From Bryum argenteum (Eukaryota; Streptophyta; Bryopsida; Bryales; Bryaceae), in assembly GCA_037043015.1 (NCBI GenBank), contig CM073328.1, forward strand, positions 5,877,409-5,941,408: a stretch of DNA of 64,000 bases. The letters are read 5' to 3'. Made by a program: the position numbers and the translations under genes. Below the pieces are notes generated by a model. That model searched no databases, was not told the DNA's origin, and worked only from the letters and a program-made list of their open reading frames with translations. Positions 50,030 to 61,285 of the stretch are shown one piece after another. Position 1 is the stretch's first letter. Every line of letters begins with the position of its first letter.

Positions 50030-50592
50030 GTTTTGTTTTATTTTGTCAGTGACATCATGATCTTGGGGACAAACTGTTGGATCGGTGCGAATAAGGTATC
50101 ATTGGAAGGAAGTTTTTTTGTAGAGGTGTGGTCAATGATCAGTACGCAAAAGAGGTTGATGAAGTTTGAGATATTAAATTTCCAAGTAATTATGACCCCC
50201 AAATCACCAAAAATTACAAAAATGACCTAATTTTAAATATAACACAAAAATAAGATGGGCATGGCCAAAGTATTCCAGTGAGTGTGACGACGCCATATGA
50301 GCATACAAGTATATTCTAGGTGTACATTTACTTGCTCAAACAATACTTTATATCAACTTATCACATTTTTAAAGTCCGACCTTCAACCAATCACATTTAT
50401 CGTGATTGGTAACCGATCGTCTCGAATGGTGACCAAGTCATCTACACACCATCTTAAACCAACCCTTAGATAACTCTTCAAACAATATTATGTACATTGA
50501 ACTTGAGTTTGCATGTGCTCCACTCATTCATTCAGCAAACGAAATGTTGCCATCTTAGAAGTTCCATGGTGAAAGGACGGATGTGGAACACT

Positions 50593-50599
50593 ATATAAC
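50593..50599 (+). promoter_or_regulatory. TATA box of the left-arm gene
   Basis: TATATAA lies 69 bp upstream of the ATG at 50668; the same spacing and context occur in the right arm. Confidence 0.65.
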
Positions 50600-50667
50600 T
50601 TGCGATCAAATCCTCATTCTTTCACGTTCACCGTCTCTCTCATCGTGCACTATCGTTGTTACTCACC

Positions 50668-51947
50668 ATGTTTCTCTTGGTTTCTTCCGATGCAACACTC
50701 ACGGTCTTGGCTGATGATCTCTTAACAGCCAGAACACTTGCTGAAGACAACCTCGCCGATCTCAGAACGTCCTACCCACAAGAGGCGGACCTGGACGATG
50801 GAGATAGAAGCCATAGCCTACTTCACAAGCTTATGTCGGACTTCTTCATCATGCTTCAGCACGGCGACATTCCATTGTCCACCACCGCTAGCACCCAGGA
50901 CCCGGATTACTGGGTCCTCCGGGGTGCAATGGAGGAACACGATGTCTGGCTTGTTGAATACTCAGCACGAGAGAAGGAGATAAAGAGGCAGCTTGAGGAA
51001 TTACGTTTCGGTGTCACCTGCCTTGCGGACTCTGTCAAGAGCTTCTCCAAACCAGGTAGGAGCCTCATCTCAAGTTTCAGTCAGTTCTTGCAAATGGCTC
51101 AAGCTGAGCGTAACTATGTGCAGTAGTTCTAGTGGTTGTACTATGTTTTGCTGATGCAGATAGTCGGGTGCAACAACTGGAGAGGAGAAGCAATGCCATC
51201 AACCACATTCGTGAATTCGAAGCACACGACGATCGAAGACCTAAGGAGGCGTATTGATGTGATAGGTGGCGATCTCATCCGCCTTGAGAAAGAAGCATAT
51301 CGCCTTGATACATCAACTAGCGAATTCGCTCTTCCTTCTGAAAAGAGCCATCCCACACCGGCAAGTAGCAGCGGTACATTAATTCTACCCTGAGCCTCCG
51401 CAAGTTCCTTCTGTGCCGCAAAGTATGAAGTTAGCTGGATTCAGTGCTTGTAACATGAGTAAGTATTGATTTTTTCATGGTGCAGATGATGGGGAGAAAG
51501 AAAAGAGCACGATCGAGAAAATGTGGCTTGGGTTCTTAGCACAAAAGCATCAGGAAACAAGGGTGTTCCTTGAAAATTTAAGTGACAAGCCCATGAGAGA
51601 TGAGTTATCTCGCCTCCATACTGAAGTATCTCACGCTCCTACAGCGGAGGAAATAAGGAATCTGTCGAGAGACTTCCCATTGCAGGTAGATGTTCAGTCG
51701 GTTTCTTTCCTGTTGTTGTTTGCAAGCTTCGCATGAGTTTCTTCTAAGATGAGTGACACTCTTTTCCTTTTGCAGAAACTTGGGTCAAACAAGAGGAGAA
51801 GGAATGAGTACGTTCACCGGAGCGCAGATCAACGTGCTTAAGTATTTAGTAGCAGACCATGAGGAGATAAAGGGGCTTCTCAAGAAACGAATAAGCGATT
51901 CCATCCGCTTCAAGAAGAATGGGTTACCTTGCCGTAATACTGAGTAG
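50668..51947 (+). pseudogene. Coiled-coil protein gene, left-arm copy, decayed
   Basis: Exons correspond to 50668-51055, 51160-51365, 51486-51686 and 51776-51947. Compared with the right-arm copy, exon 2 has a 4-base insertion (after GCACACGACGA) and exon 3 is about 8 bases longer (around ACAGCGGAGGAA). Both shift the frame, so the normal C-terminus (LVADHEEIKGLLKKRISDS) is read only in another frame. Exon 1 (MFLLVSSDATLTVLADDLL, YSAREKEIKRQLEELR) is intact and could make a truncated product. No family is recognised. Confidence 0.75.
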
Positions 51948-52432
51948 CACCCAAGGACTCTGTCAAGAGCTTTTCCACACCAAGTAGTAGTTTATTCTTG
52001 AGTTTCTTGAAGCCGGTTTTCTTTTTTTGTTACTGCAAAAGAAAGAAAAAGAGTTGATCATCTCTAGATTCGATTGATGGAAAAAGTGTTACTTGTTGGA
52101 GATAGTTGGGTCCAAGAAGAGGAGATAAAAGCTCGTTTGCACAAGATTGTCGATACAAGACAAGAGATTATACCTAGTGGCAATTTAGATGGTGTTGCTT
52201 AAGGGTTTTGAGAAATAGACGTTCATGTATATAGAGATGATGATCATCTTGGAACTTTGTACATTTTTGTGAATACATTTTTTGACTTGATTTTGTGCAA
52301 GTAACCTGAGATATTGTTGTTTCAAGTTTCGTCTAAAAATAATGTTAAAAAGAAATCATGGTATTTTCATGGGATTTCGACATTTTGTTGCCTATCATCC
52401 TGAGGTCATTCAAGGTGAGATCTAGATGCTAT

Positions 52433-53565
52433 TTTTCTTGACCAATTCTACTACTATATTTTTTTTCACAATATTAGCGCATCAAAGGAGGGTTTGAGTT
52501 CGCATAATCTTATACAACAGTAACGAGCCACTGATATAAACAAGCACCGCCCAAAATGCCGGTGTAGAATCCTTATTACATGATTTACATCACTACCAAT
52601 GTTGTGCACCAAATGATTGTGTGACCATCAATATTTTTCTAGCGATAATTGTAGAATCGATGGTTTTTTTGGTTCTACATCTATGTCATACTTGGCGTCT
52701 TTGTTCAATGCATTATCAACTGAAAGTATCATTTCCAGACATGCCTAGATCGAGGTAAGTATGGCCCTTGATGTAAGCAAACCTGCAGCTCTTAGAAACC
52801 ACCGCCTCGCCTTCGACAAACCTGAAGCTCGCTTGAGAATCCATCGCCATAGATATTTTTTATAAAGTTTTATACAAACTTATAGGTTGTAAAGGATTAA
52901 CGAGAAGGTGAGAATATTCTTAATCATAAGTTAAATGTAGTTATTATGATAAGGTGTCCACAATTTAACCCGACATATCCTCCAAGTCATTTATACTACT
53001 AACAAAAAAGAATCCTGTCTCTTAACAATATGGTTACTTGGTTAATCAATAATTTCATTTCACCTAATCACATATTAAGAGTCCCACCTTCAAAGGATCA
53101 CATTTCTCTTTATCATGACAAGTCGATTGCACAACAACCTTTTAAACTTTTCAAGAAATACTACACTAAATTTCATTCAAGGTATCACTAGGACTTATAG
53201 TTACAAAGGGTTCAATACAAGGTGAGTCCAACCTATATCAAAAGCTATAAAAAGTTGTGAAGATAAGCTTTCAAGAGTTTAATCCTACATTTTATCTCAC
53301 TCATGATGTACACTACCATTTGAAGTAGGATAATTTTTATTTTTCAAATTGAGGTTACCGAGGACCAATCAAATTTTAAAAGTTCCACCTTCAATCTCTT
53401 GTTATTGGTCGTCATCACCCAAAAAGTGTAAACTCACTCTTAGATATCTATGAGAATATCTAAGAGATATTCTCAAACAATGTTATACTAAACTATAGTT
53501 TGCATGTGTACCAGTGCTCACTCATTTCATTTACCCAATGACATGCCACATTTTATAAGTTGCAT
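52433..53565. other. Spacer of the inverted duplication, left part
   Basis: AT-rich; no gene or element end recognised. Confidence 0.5.
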
Positions 53566-54139
53566 CACTACTAGAAATTTGTACCATATGCTACAACAGT
53601 GGCGTAGCATTATACACCTGAAATCGTTGCTAGCTGTTGGAATGTAGCTCAAACCACGCGCTCGTCGCTGTTGTCAGTAGAGCCACAATAGGGGTGTTAC
53701 GGTAGCCACAGTACAATGATCATAGGAATGGATGTTCCCATACTATATTTCCCTTTTTTTTAATGTTACTCATGTGGCCACGTAGCAGTTCTTTTTGTTG
53801 TTACACAGAAGGTACAGTTCTTAGAAATAGATCGACTATATAATTATCTTGCATATTTAAATTAACCAAGGATAAAATTGTACTTAACTTGACTTCTGAA
53901 GAAAGGGTAGAAACTTTTCACAACACCAAGGGAGTTCTGACTCTCTGTAGTTACAATGACGTGGTTGAACGAGATCTAGGGGACTCGCGTGTTAACGCGG
54001 GAACAAATGTGGGAACACCAAACGTAGTTCTAACGTGGCTACAAAGCTAGATTGGAAAATATTTAAGCACTCACACCGAAACGTAGTTCGATTTCAATCA
54101 CATAGTTTTTTGACGTAGCATAGAGAGTTTCTAGTAGTA
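53566..54139. mobile_element. CACTA-type mini-element (574 bp), 3-bp target duplication CAT
   Basis: It begins CACTACTAGAAATTTG and ends TTTCTAGTAGTA (last base differs from the perfect complement), with CAT at 53563-53565 and 54140-54142. Subterminal motifs GCTAC/GTAGC recur. No coding. Confidence 0.85.
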
Positions 54140-55102
54140 CATGTTACTTTATAGTGGTCCAAATCATACAGGACTTGTGAAACGCCCGTTATCTATGAAA
54201 CTTAAATAATTGATCTAGTAGTCTTACATGTTATCCTCAAAGGGCTTATTGTGAATTGCATCTACTTTCTTGCTATTAGTGGCCCGATTGATGCACTAGA
54301 CAAAAGTTTGTGATGCTAACAAAAATCTGAAGTTTTTGCCTCAGCAATTGGTAGATGATTATGTGATGAAGTCACCACCTCTTGACACTTGGAATTGCAA
54401 GGATGTACAAATCACTTTTTTTTTATTGCTATTATTTCATATAGTTTCGAGTATATTAAAAAAATTAAACCTTTCAAGAGTGTACGATTCTAGTACTAGG
54501 ATCACATTAATGGACTACGCAAACTCACTCTCTCTCTCTTTCTTTGCTATTGTAGATCATCATCATGTGTACAAAGTTTGTACATTGCCAAAGTTTCAAG
54601 CTTACATAGGCAAGCTGAAATACAAGACATCCACTTTTTCAACCATAAAATATTAAACACGACATGAAGTGTATTGTAGACTTGTAGTACACTATTAGTC
54701 ATGCACAAACATATAGGCTCAGATGTAAACTCAAGAATTATATATAATGTATTTACATGATTACATATGGTACATCACAAACTTGTTAGCATGGCAAGAG
54801 CATAAATATGCCAATTGCACAAGACTTACACGACGTGTAATCCACATCCAAGAAAGTAAGCATATTGAACAACACAATTTATAGTGAACCTATAAGGCCT
54901 TGAGGGACACCGTACATTAACTTGTAATTACGTGTTGTTCCTAATGTAAAAGTTACATTCAAGGACAACACTATGACAAACTCACTCCTTTGAGAATTAT
55001 GCCACCTCTTCAACCGCTAGTGCTGAGGATCGTCCGTGTGATTGTTCTTTCAAGATTAGCTTGTAATTCTTGAATTACATTCCAAAACACCATCAAGCAT
55101 AA
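54140..55102. other. Spacer of the inverted duplication, right part
   Basis: The frame at 54336-54656 has no recognised domain. AT-rich sequence, nothing else supported. Confidence 0.45.
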
Positions 55103-55328
55103 CAGCATTGATCTCACCTTGTCCTTAGGATGATAGGAAACAAACTTTTCAAATCTCATGGAAATACAATGGATCTTCTGTTGAACCATTTGTTTTTGGA
55201 AAAATCATGAAACAACAATCTCTCATGTTACTTGCACAAAATCAAGTCAAACAATGTATTCACAAAAATGTACAAAGTTCCAAGATGATCATCATCTCCA
55301 TATACATGAACGTCTATTTCTCAAAACC

Positions 55329-55538
55329 TTAAGCAACACCATCTAATTTGCCACTAGGTATAATCCCTTGTCTTCTTTCAACAATCTTGTGCAATCGAAC
55401 TTTTATCTCCCCTTCTTGGACCCAACTATCTTCAACACGTAACACAACACTCTTGTTCCATCCACCGAATCTAGAGATGATCAACTCTTTTTCTTTCTTT
55501 TGCAGTAACAAAAAGAAAACCGGCTTCAAGAAACTCAA
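55329..55538 (-). other. Conserved downstream frame in both arms
   Basis: KKEKELIISRFGGWNKSV followed by EDSWVQEGEIKVRLHKIVE ends at a stop. The left arm keeps EKVLLVGDSWVQEEEIKAR in the matching place. Just upstream lies KDSVKSFSTPSSS, which resembles the end of exon 1 (DSVKSFSKPG), and DSWVQ resembles the start of exon 2 (DSRVQ). It may be the remnant of an internal gene duplication or an alternative last exon. Confidence 0.45.
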
Positions 55539-55588
55539 GAATAAACTACTACTTGGTGTGGAAAAGCTCTTGACAGAGTCCTTGGGTG

Positions 55589-56876
55589 CTACTCAGTATT
55601 ACGGCAAGGTAACCCATTCTTCTTGAAGCGGATGGAATCGCTTATTCGTTTCTTGAGACGCCCCTTTATCTCCTTATGGTCTGCTACTAAATACTTAATC
55701 ACGTTGATCTGCGCTTCGCTGAACGTACTCATTTCTTTCTCCTCTTGTTCCACCCAAGTTTCTGCAGGTTGAAGTAAAAAGAGTGTCGCTCATCTTAGAA
55801 GAAACTCATGCTAACCTTGAAAACAACAACATCCAAGAAACCGACTGAACATCTACCTGCTATGGGAAGTCTCTCGACAGATTCCTTGGGTGTAGTAGCG
55901 TGAGATTCTTCAGTACGGAGGCGAGATAACTCAACTTTCATGGGCTTGTCACTTAATTTTGCAAGGAGCACCCTTGTTTCCTGATGCTTTTGTGCTAAGA
56001 ACTCAAGCCACATTTTCTCGATCGTGCTCTTTTCTTTCTCCCCATCATCTGCACCAAGAACAAAATCGATACTTATTCATGTATCAAGCACTGAATCTAG
56101 CTAACTTCATACTTTGTAGCACAGAAGAGACTTGCGGAAGCTCAGGGTAGAATTATTGTACCACTGCTACATACCTGCCGGTTTGGGAAGGCTCTTTTTA
56201 GGGTGAAGAGCGAATTTGCAAGATGATGTATCAAGACGATATGCTTCTTTCTCAAGGCGGAAGAGATCGTCACTTATCATATCAATTCGCCTCCTTAGCT
56301 CTTCGTCGTGTGCTTCGAATTCAAGAATGTGGTTGATGGCATTTCTGCTCCTCTCCAGTTGTTGCACCCGACTATCTGCAACAGCAAAACATGTTACAAG
56401 CACTGGAAGTACTGCACATAGTTTCGCTCAACTTGAGCCATTTGCTAGAAGTGACTGAAATTCGAGGTCAGGCTCCTTGTACCTGGTTTGGAGAAGCTCT
56501 TCAAGTCGACAGAGTCCGCAAGGCCGGTGACACCGATACGTAATTCCTCAAGCTGCCTCTTTATCTCCTTCTCTCGTGCTGAGAATTCGACAAGCGAGAC
56601 ATCGTATTCCTCCAATGCACCCCGGCTGACCCAGTAATCCGGATCCTGGGTGCTAGAGGTAGTGGACAATGGAATGTCGCCATGCTGAATCATGATGAAG
56701 TACTCCGACATAAGCTCGTGAAGTAGGCTATGGCTTCTATCTCCATCAGCGAGTTCCGCCTTTTGTGGGTAGGACGTTCTGAGATCGGCCAGGTTGTCTT
56801 CAACAAGTGTTCTAGCTATTGAGAGATCATCCGCCAAGACTGTGAGTGTTGCATCGGAAGAAACCAAGAGAAACAT
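55589..56876 (-). CDS. Small coiled-coil protein gene, right-arm copy, intact (319 aa)
   Basis: Exons: 56876-56483, 56375-56175, 56048-55857, 55761-55589; all GT-AG, total 960 nt with a clean frame and a TAG stop. The protein begins MFLLVSSDATLTVLADDL and is rich in charged, Leu-spaced stretches (FSAREKEIKRQLEELRIG, EELRRRIDMISDDLFRLEKE, SEAQINVIKYLVADHKEIKG, RLKKRISDSIRFKK), suggesting a mainly helical coiled-coil protein. I recognise no family. The mildly hydrophobic start is not a convincing signal peptide. A TATATAA box lies about 66 bp upstream, as in the decayed left copy. The gene converges on its mirror copy 3.6 kb away. Confidence 0.78.
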
Positions 56877-56941
56877 GGTGCCGACGATAGTGCACGATGA
56901 GAGAGACGGTGAAGGTGAAAGAATGGGGATTGGATCGCAAG

Positions 56942-56948
56942 TTATATA
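56942..56948 (-). promoter_or_regulatory. TATA box of the right-arm gene
   Basis: TATATAA on the minus strand, about 66 bp upstream of the ATG at 56876; conserved in the left arm. Confidence 0.65.
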
Positions 56949-57231
56949 GTGTTCCATCCTTCCTTTCACTATGGAACTTCTTAGATGGCAACATGTCGTA
57001 TGCTGAATGAATGAGTGGCGCACATGCAAACTCAAGTTCAATGTCAATAATATTGTTTGAAGAGTTATCTTAAGGTTGGTTAAAGATAGTGTGTAGATGA
57101 CTTGGTCACCATTCGAGACGATTGGTCACCAATCACGATAAATGTGATTGGTTGAAGGTGGTACTTTAAAAGTGTGATGAGTTGATGTAAAACTATTGTT
57201 TAAGCAGATGTGACTGTACCCCTCGAATATA

Positions 57232-57489
57232 CTAGTATGCCCACACGGCGTTGCCACACTCACTGAAATACTTTGGTCATGTTCTTGTTTTTGTGCTATA
57301 TTTAAATATAGGTCATTTTTGTAATTTTTGGTAATTTGGGGGTCATAATTACTTGGATATTTAATATCTCCGGATTTGTTAACCTGTTTTGCGATCTGAT
57401 CATTGTCCACATGTTTACAAAAAACTTCCTTGAGCGACAACTCATGTGCCCGGACCAACAGTTGGTCCACAAGATCATGATGCCATTGA

Positions 57490-57528
<39 letters not shown>

Positions 57529-58975
57529 AAGACAAACAAACTGAAGTACTTGCCTTAAATAATAGACTAGTATGCCCACACCGTGTTGTCATACCTGCTT
57601 AAATACTTTGACCATGCCCTTCTTGTTTTTCTGCTAGATCTAAAATTAGGTCATTTTTGTAATTTTTGGTGATTTGGGGGCCATAATTACATAGAAATCT
57701 CTTGATCCTTCAACCCGTTTTGCAATTTGATTGTTGTCTGCATCTCCATATACTATTTTTGTTATAACATAGACTAGTACGTTCCTGCGGCATTGTCGCG
57801 CTCATACGAATAATTTCTGATATTTCTGATAATTTCTGATATTTCAGCACCATGAATACTTTGAAATTCAATTTCTTGGGATCACCCGACACAATTTTTG
57901 ATCCAATTGTTGCCAAGCACTCCTATGTAAAATTTCCAATGACACCTCATGCCCCATCCGACCGACGGTATGCGAGATCATAATGTCACTCCCAAAACAA
58001 ACTACATGCCTTAAGTGATAGACTAATATGCCCCTGTGACGTTGTGACGCACCTTACTTAACTTTTTTACCGTGCCTCTATTGTTTATTCTACTGAATCT
58101 ATAATTAGGTTATGTTTGTAATTTTTTGGCAATTTAGGGCCATAAATACTCTAAAATTCAATATCTCAAGACTCGTCGACTTGTTTTGTGATTATTTTTC
58201 ACAACTCTACAAAAGAATCCCCTTCCAACAACATCTCATACCTCCTGAACCAAGTAACCGGCTATCCCCCATATCATAGTGTCACAAAACAAAACAAAAC
58301 AAAACAAATCAAAGCAAAGAAACTAGGTCTTAAATAATAGACTAGTATGGCTCCACTGTTGCCACACACATTTTATTTTTAGTATTGATCATGTAGCTCC
58401 AAACAATGCGATTCTTGCGTGGTTGAGTTCTCTTGTTTTTCACCTAGATCTATTATTATGTCAACTTTGTAATTTGTGGTGATTTGGGGGCCATAAATAC
58501 TTCAAAATTCAATATCATGGGATCTGTCAACCTATTTAGCTATCTGATTGTATTTCACAACTCTGCAAAATAATCTGCTTCCAACAACACCTCATGCGGC
58601 CCGATCTGATCGGTGGTCCCCCACATTCAAATGTTACCCAAAAAAAAAGAAAAAAAAAAAAAAAAATTAATAATAATAATAATATATTAATACCTTAATT
58701 AATAGATTATGTTGCTCCAAAACATGTGATTTTACGTGGTTGGGTTTTCATGTTTTCATTCTAGATCTAAAACTAGGTCATTTTTGTATTTTTGGTGATT
58801 TGGGGGCCATAATAACTTGAAAATTTAATATTTCGGGATCCGTTGACGTGTTTCATGATCCAATTGTTTTCTTCATTTCAACGAAAAAATTTTCTTCCAA
58901 GTACACCTCATGCGCGATGTTCTGACGTGCGGTTTCCAAGATCATACAAACAAACTACTTGCCTTATATAATAAA
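57232..58975 (-). mobile_element. Head-to-tail array of six short Helitron-like units
   Basis: Read on the minus strand, units run 58975-58707, 58706-58342, 58341-58023, 58022-57774, 57773-57567 and 57566-57232. Each begins TCTATTATTTAAGG-like (TTTATTATATAAGG in the first) and ends with a hairpin region (GTGCGGCAACGCCGCAC-like) then GGGCATACTAG-like. At each junction the 3' CTAG is followed directly by the next TC with no spacer; two junctions have drifted ends (TTAG, ATAA). Interiors share GTCATTTTTGTAATTTTTGG (plus strand). Another 3' end at 58976 shows a further, truncated unit. No Rep/helicase is present. Confidence 0.78.
57491..57527. repeat. 37-bp A run (T run on the unit's own strand)
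   Basis: It lies inside the last unit of the array. The left arm has only TTTTGTTTTATTTTG in the equivalent place, so the run expanded after the duplication. Confidence 0.95.
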
Positions 58976-59030
58976 CTAGTATCATAGCTCACCGCGTTGC
59001 TATGGATATATTGTCAAGTTTTTTATACTT

Positions 59031-59102
59031 AAGTAAGTTACTATAAAAATAATTAGATGTCTCATCTTTTGAAATAAATTTTTTATAGTAACTTACTCAC
59101 TT
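59031..59102. mobile_element. Tiny palindromic MITE-like hairpin (~72 bp)
   Basis: AAGTAAGTTACTATAAAAA pairs with TTTTTATAGTAACTTACT-like sequence across a short loop, with CACTT closing near 59102. Too short to classify. Confidence 0.55.
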
Positions 59103-60940
59103 TAAATTCTACAAAAATTCTTTAATTTATTTTTTCAAATTATTTTATTATTTTGACACTTCATCGTTATAACCATTTTACCTTTTGATTTAAGATATTA
59201 TCCCCTCCTTGTTACCCCTTTACAAAGTATATGCGTCCTTATTATACTTTATAGAAATTATCTATGAACATCTTTACGCGTACATTGTTAAGGAACAATG
59301 GAGCATTGAATGAAATAAGTCTTAGTAAATAAGTGAGTCTTTTAACATTTGCAAGGTCCATCCATATATAAGAGTATATACTCCCTGTGATAATTGAATC
59401 GTTAATCTCATTCAACGTATAGCTTTCTCCAATTGAATTTCTAGTCTAGCTCAATGTATAGCTTTCTCCAAGAGCTTCGTAGCGAGATATGTTTTGATAA
59501 CATTTGTTTGAGTGACGACAAACTATTGACCCTATATTCAACTAATGATAATAAAAAATGCAGTAATATTAAGTCGATAGCTCTCCTTAGAGTTCTACAT
59601 GTTCGTATTTTGTATGTTGCCGGTTGGTACTAATTGTTAGATTTTGTAAGCATGACAATGCAAAGGTATAGAATAAATGAAGAAGTACCATGAGGTAATA
59701 AACTAATAAAGGGCTTCATATTCTATTGTGTAGTGATCAAAGTGCTTAATAAAATGTTGTGTTTGTACTTGCTTAAAACTATGAGACATTTACTGACTGA
59801 ATAAAAAGAGCTTTTCGTTGAGGCATTCTACTAGGGTATAACATTTATATTTTCTTAAATGTGTGACTGTGTGAGTGAGTGTGTATTTTCTTAAAATGCA
59901 AGAAAACTAATTAGATTAGAGTTTGTTATTTGAAAGTACTTCTTGAAATGAATCTTGTACCAAAGTACTACTAGGTAAAACGTGCTAGTATTAGATAATT
60001 CTATCACTCAATTTTTGAGATTATAAATTTTATAGTAAAGACTGAACAGAGTATTACCCTTATTCAAAGCAGACATTGTCTACGCCCGCAAATTTGTATG
60101 TAAATTAAAAAAAAATTGATAAAGTTTAGGAGTAAAGGTTGTTCATTTTCTTTTTTTTCTTCTCTTTTTAATACTAAAGTTATAGGGCTTACTCAAGATT
60201 TAAATTTGCCCTTGTAAAAGTGATGAAACCTTAGATTTGAATCACTCAACGGTGTCAATATAAATTTCAAACAATTTGAAACACTTTGTTCTCTACAAAT
60301 TTCCCTATTTTGTAACCTTTTGAAGTGCCCTTTGCACAACTTCTAAGTGACCCTTGATGAAAGTATTCAATTTTGAATCAAAAACCACAAACACCAATAT
60401 TTTATCACATAACCAATCAAACTCTAAAAATTCTAACACAAAGTATACATCAAAAGTCAAAAAGTCACCCACAATTAAAAATAGAAATTTTGACCATTTG
60501 AATTCTTTAAGTATGTTGTCGAAAAGTCACATTACCAAATTTAGATTATAGGGGTTGATTGCGGTAATTTAATGTCTCGTAAGTTGATGTGGAGGATTTT
60601 ATTTTTATAGACTAGGTAAGCATTCATAAGCTTTGTATTTTGTGCTCTTTCAAATGCAGTCTCACATATTGTTTGCTTCGTCGTAATAGGTTAAGAGCAG
60701 ATTCACCTCTCGTATGGATGCGTAGCCATGTAGCACTTGTTTTTGAACTCGTATCCTTATGTGCCTTGATTTCTCTGCTTAAATCTTCACCATCTTTGGA
60801 TTGCATGGAGCGCTCTACCATAGTGTTTAGAGATCCTCTTAGTTGTAAGCAAACTATGATGAGTCGTAAAAAAGAGTGGTGTTTAGAGCATGTCACAGAA
60901 ATTGCAAGATTTTAATTTTAAGAAGGTCGAGAACGGATTT
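59103..60940. other. Intergenic, no recognised gene
   Basis: Mostly AT-rich. Overlapping frames at 60624-60915 on both strands look more coding-like in composition (plus: LALISLLKSSPSLDCMERS-like; minus: RREIKAHKDTSSKTS-like), but no domain is recognised. Confidence 0.4.
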
Positions 60941-61021
60941 GGTCTTACGGAGTGAGCGCCGAAGGAAATTGGTGTTGGAGGGTGAACACGCACGATACTT
61001 AGAGTGAGCATAGGGATATTA

Positions 61022-61137
61022 GCGTTGGACAGTCAGTACGAAAGGATTTGGCGTTGGAGAGTCAGTACGGAAGGATTTGGCGTTGGAGAGTGAGTACAGA
61101 AGGTTTTGGCGTTGGTGAGTGAGCGAGAAAGGAAATG
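61022..61137. repeat. 29-bp minisatellite upstream of RING-CH gene 3
   Basis: Four units start at 61022, 61051, 61080 and 61109, core GCGTTGGAGAGTCAGTACGG, with related looser copies from about 60960. The array ends about 150 bp before the ATG, so it sits in the promoter or 5' leader. Confidence 0.88.
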
Positions 61138-61285
61138 TGGTGTTTGTGTCAGTATTGACCTTAATTGCGGGGGGGTCGCTAGGGAAGTGGCCATTGGTGC
61201 AACTCCATTTGCTAAAGCTTTGAGAAAAAGTGTCATTTGCTTCAGATTCTAAATCCTCGACAAGTTTGTTGAGTTGGCGAGCTCG

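Larger units (their letters stand above)
50030..52432 (+). repeat. Inverted duplication, left arm (~2.4 kb)
   Basis: Sequence from about 50030 (CATCATGATCTTG) to about 52432 (AGGTGAGATC) matches the reverse complement of 55103-57490. It includes a short Helitron-like unit (ending near 50309), the promoter, all four exons of the coiled-coil gene, and 3' flank. Confidence 0.88.
55103..57490 (-). repeat. Inverted duplication, right arm (~2.4 kb)
   Basis: Mirror copy of 50030-52432, separated by a ~2.7 kb spacer. The genes in the two arms point toward each other (tail to tail). Confidence 0.88.

Noticed and set aside
54336-54656. Plus-strand frame in the duplication spacer as a gene
   Set aside because: Low-complexity hydrophobic and Ser-rich translation with no recognisable domain.
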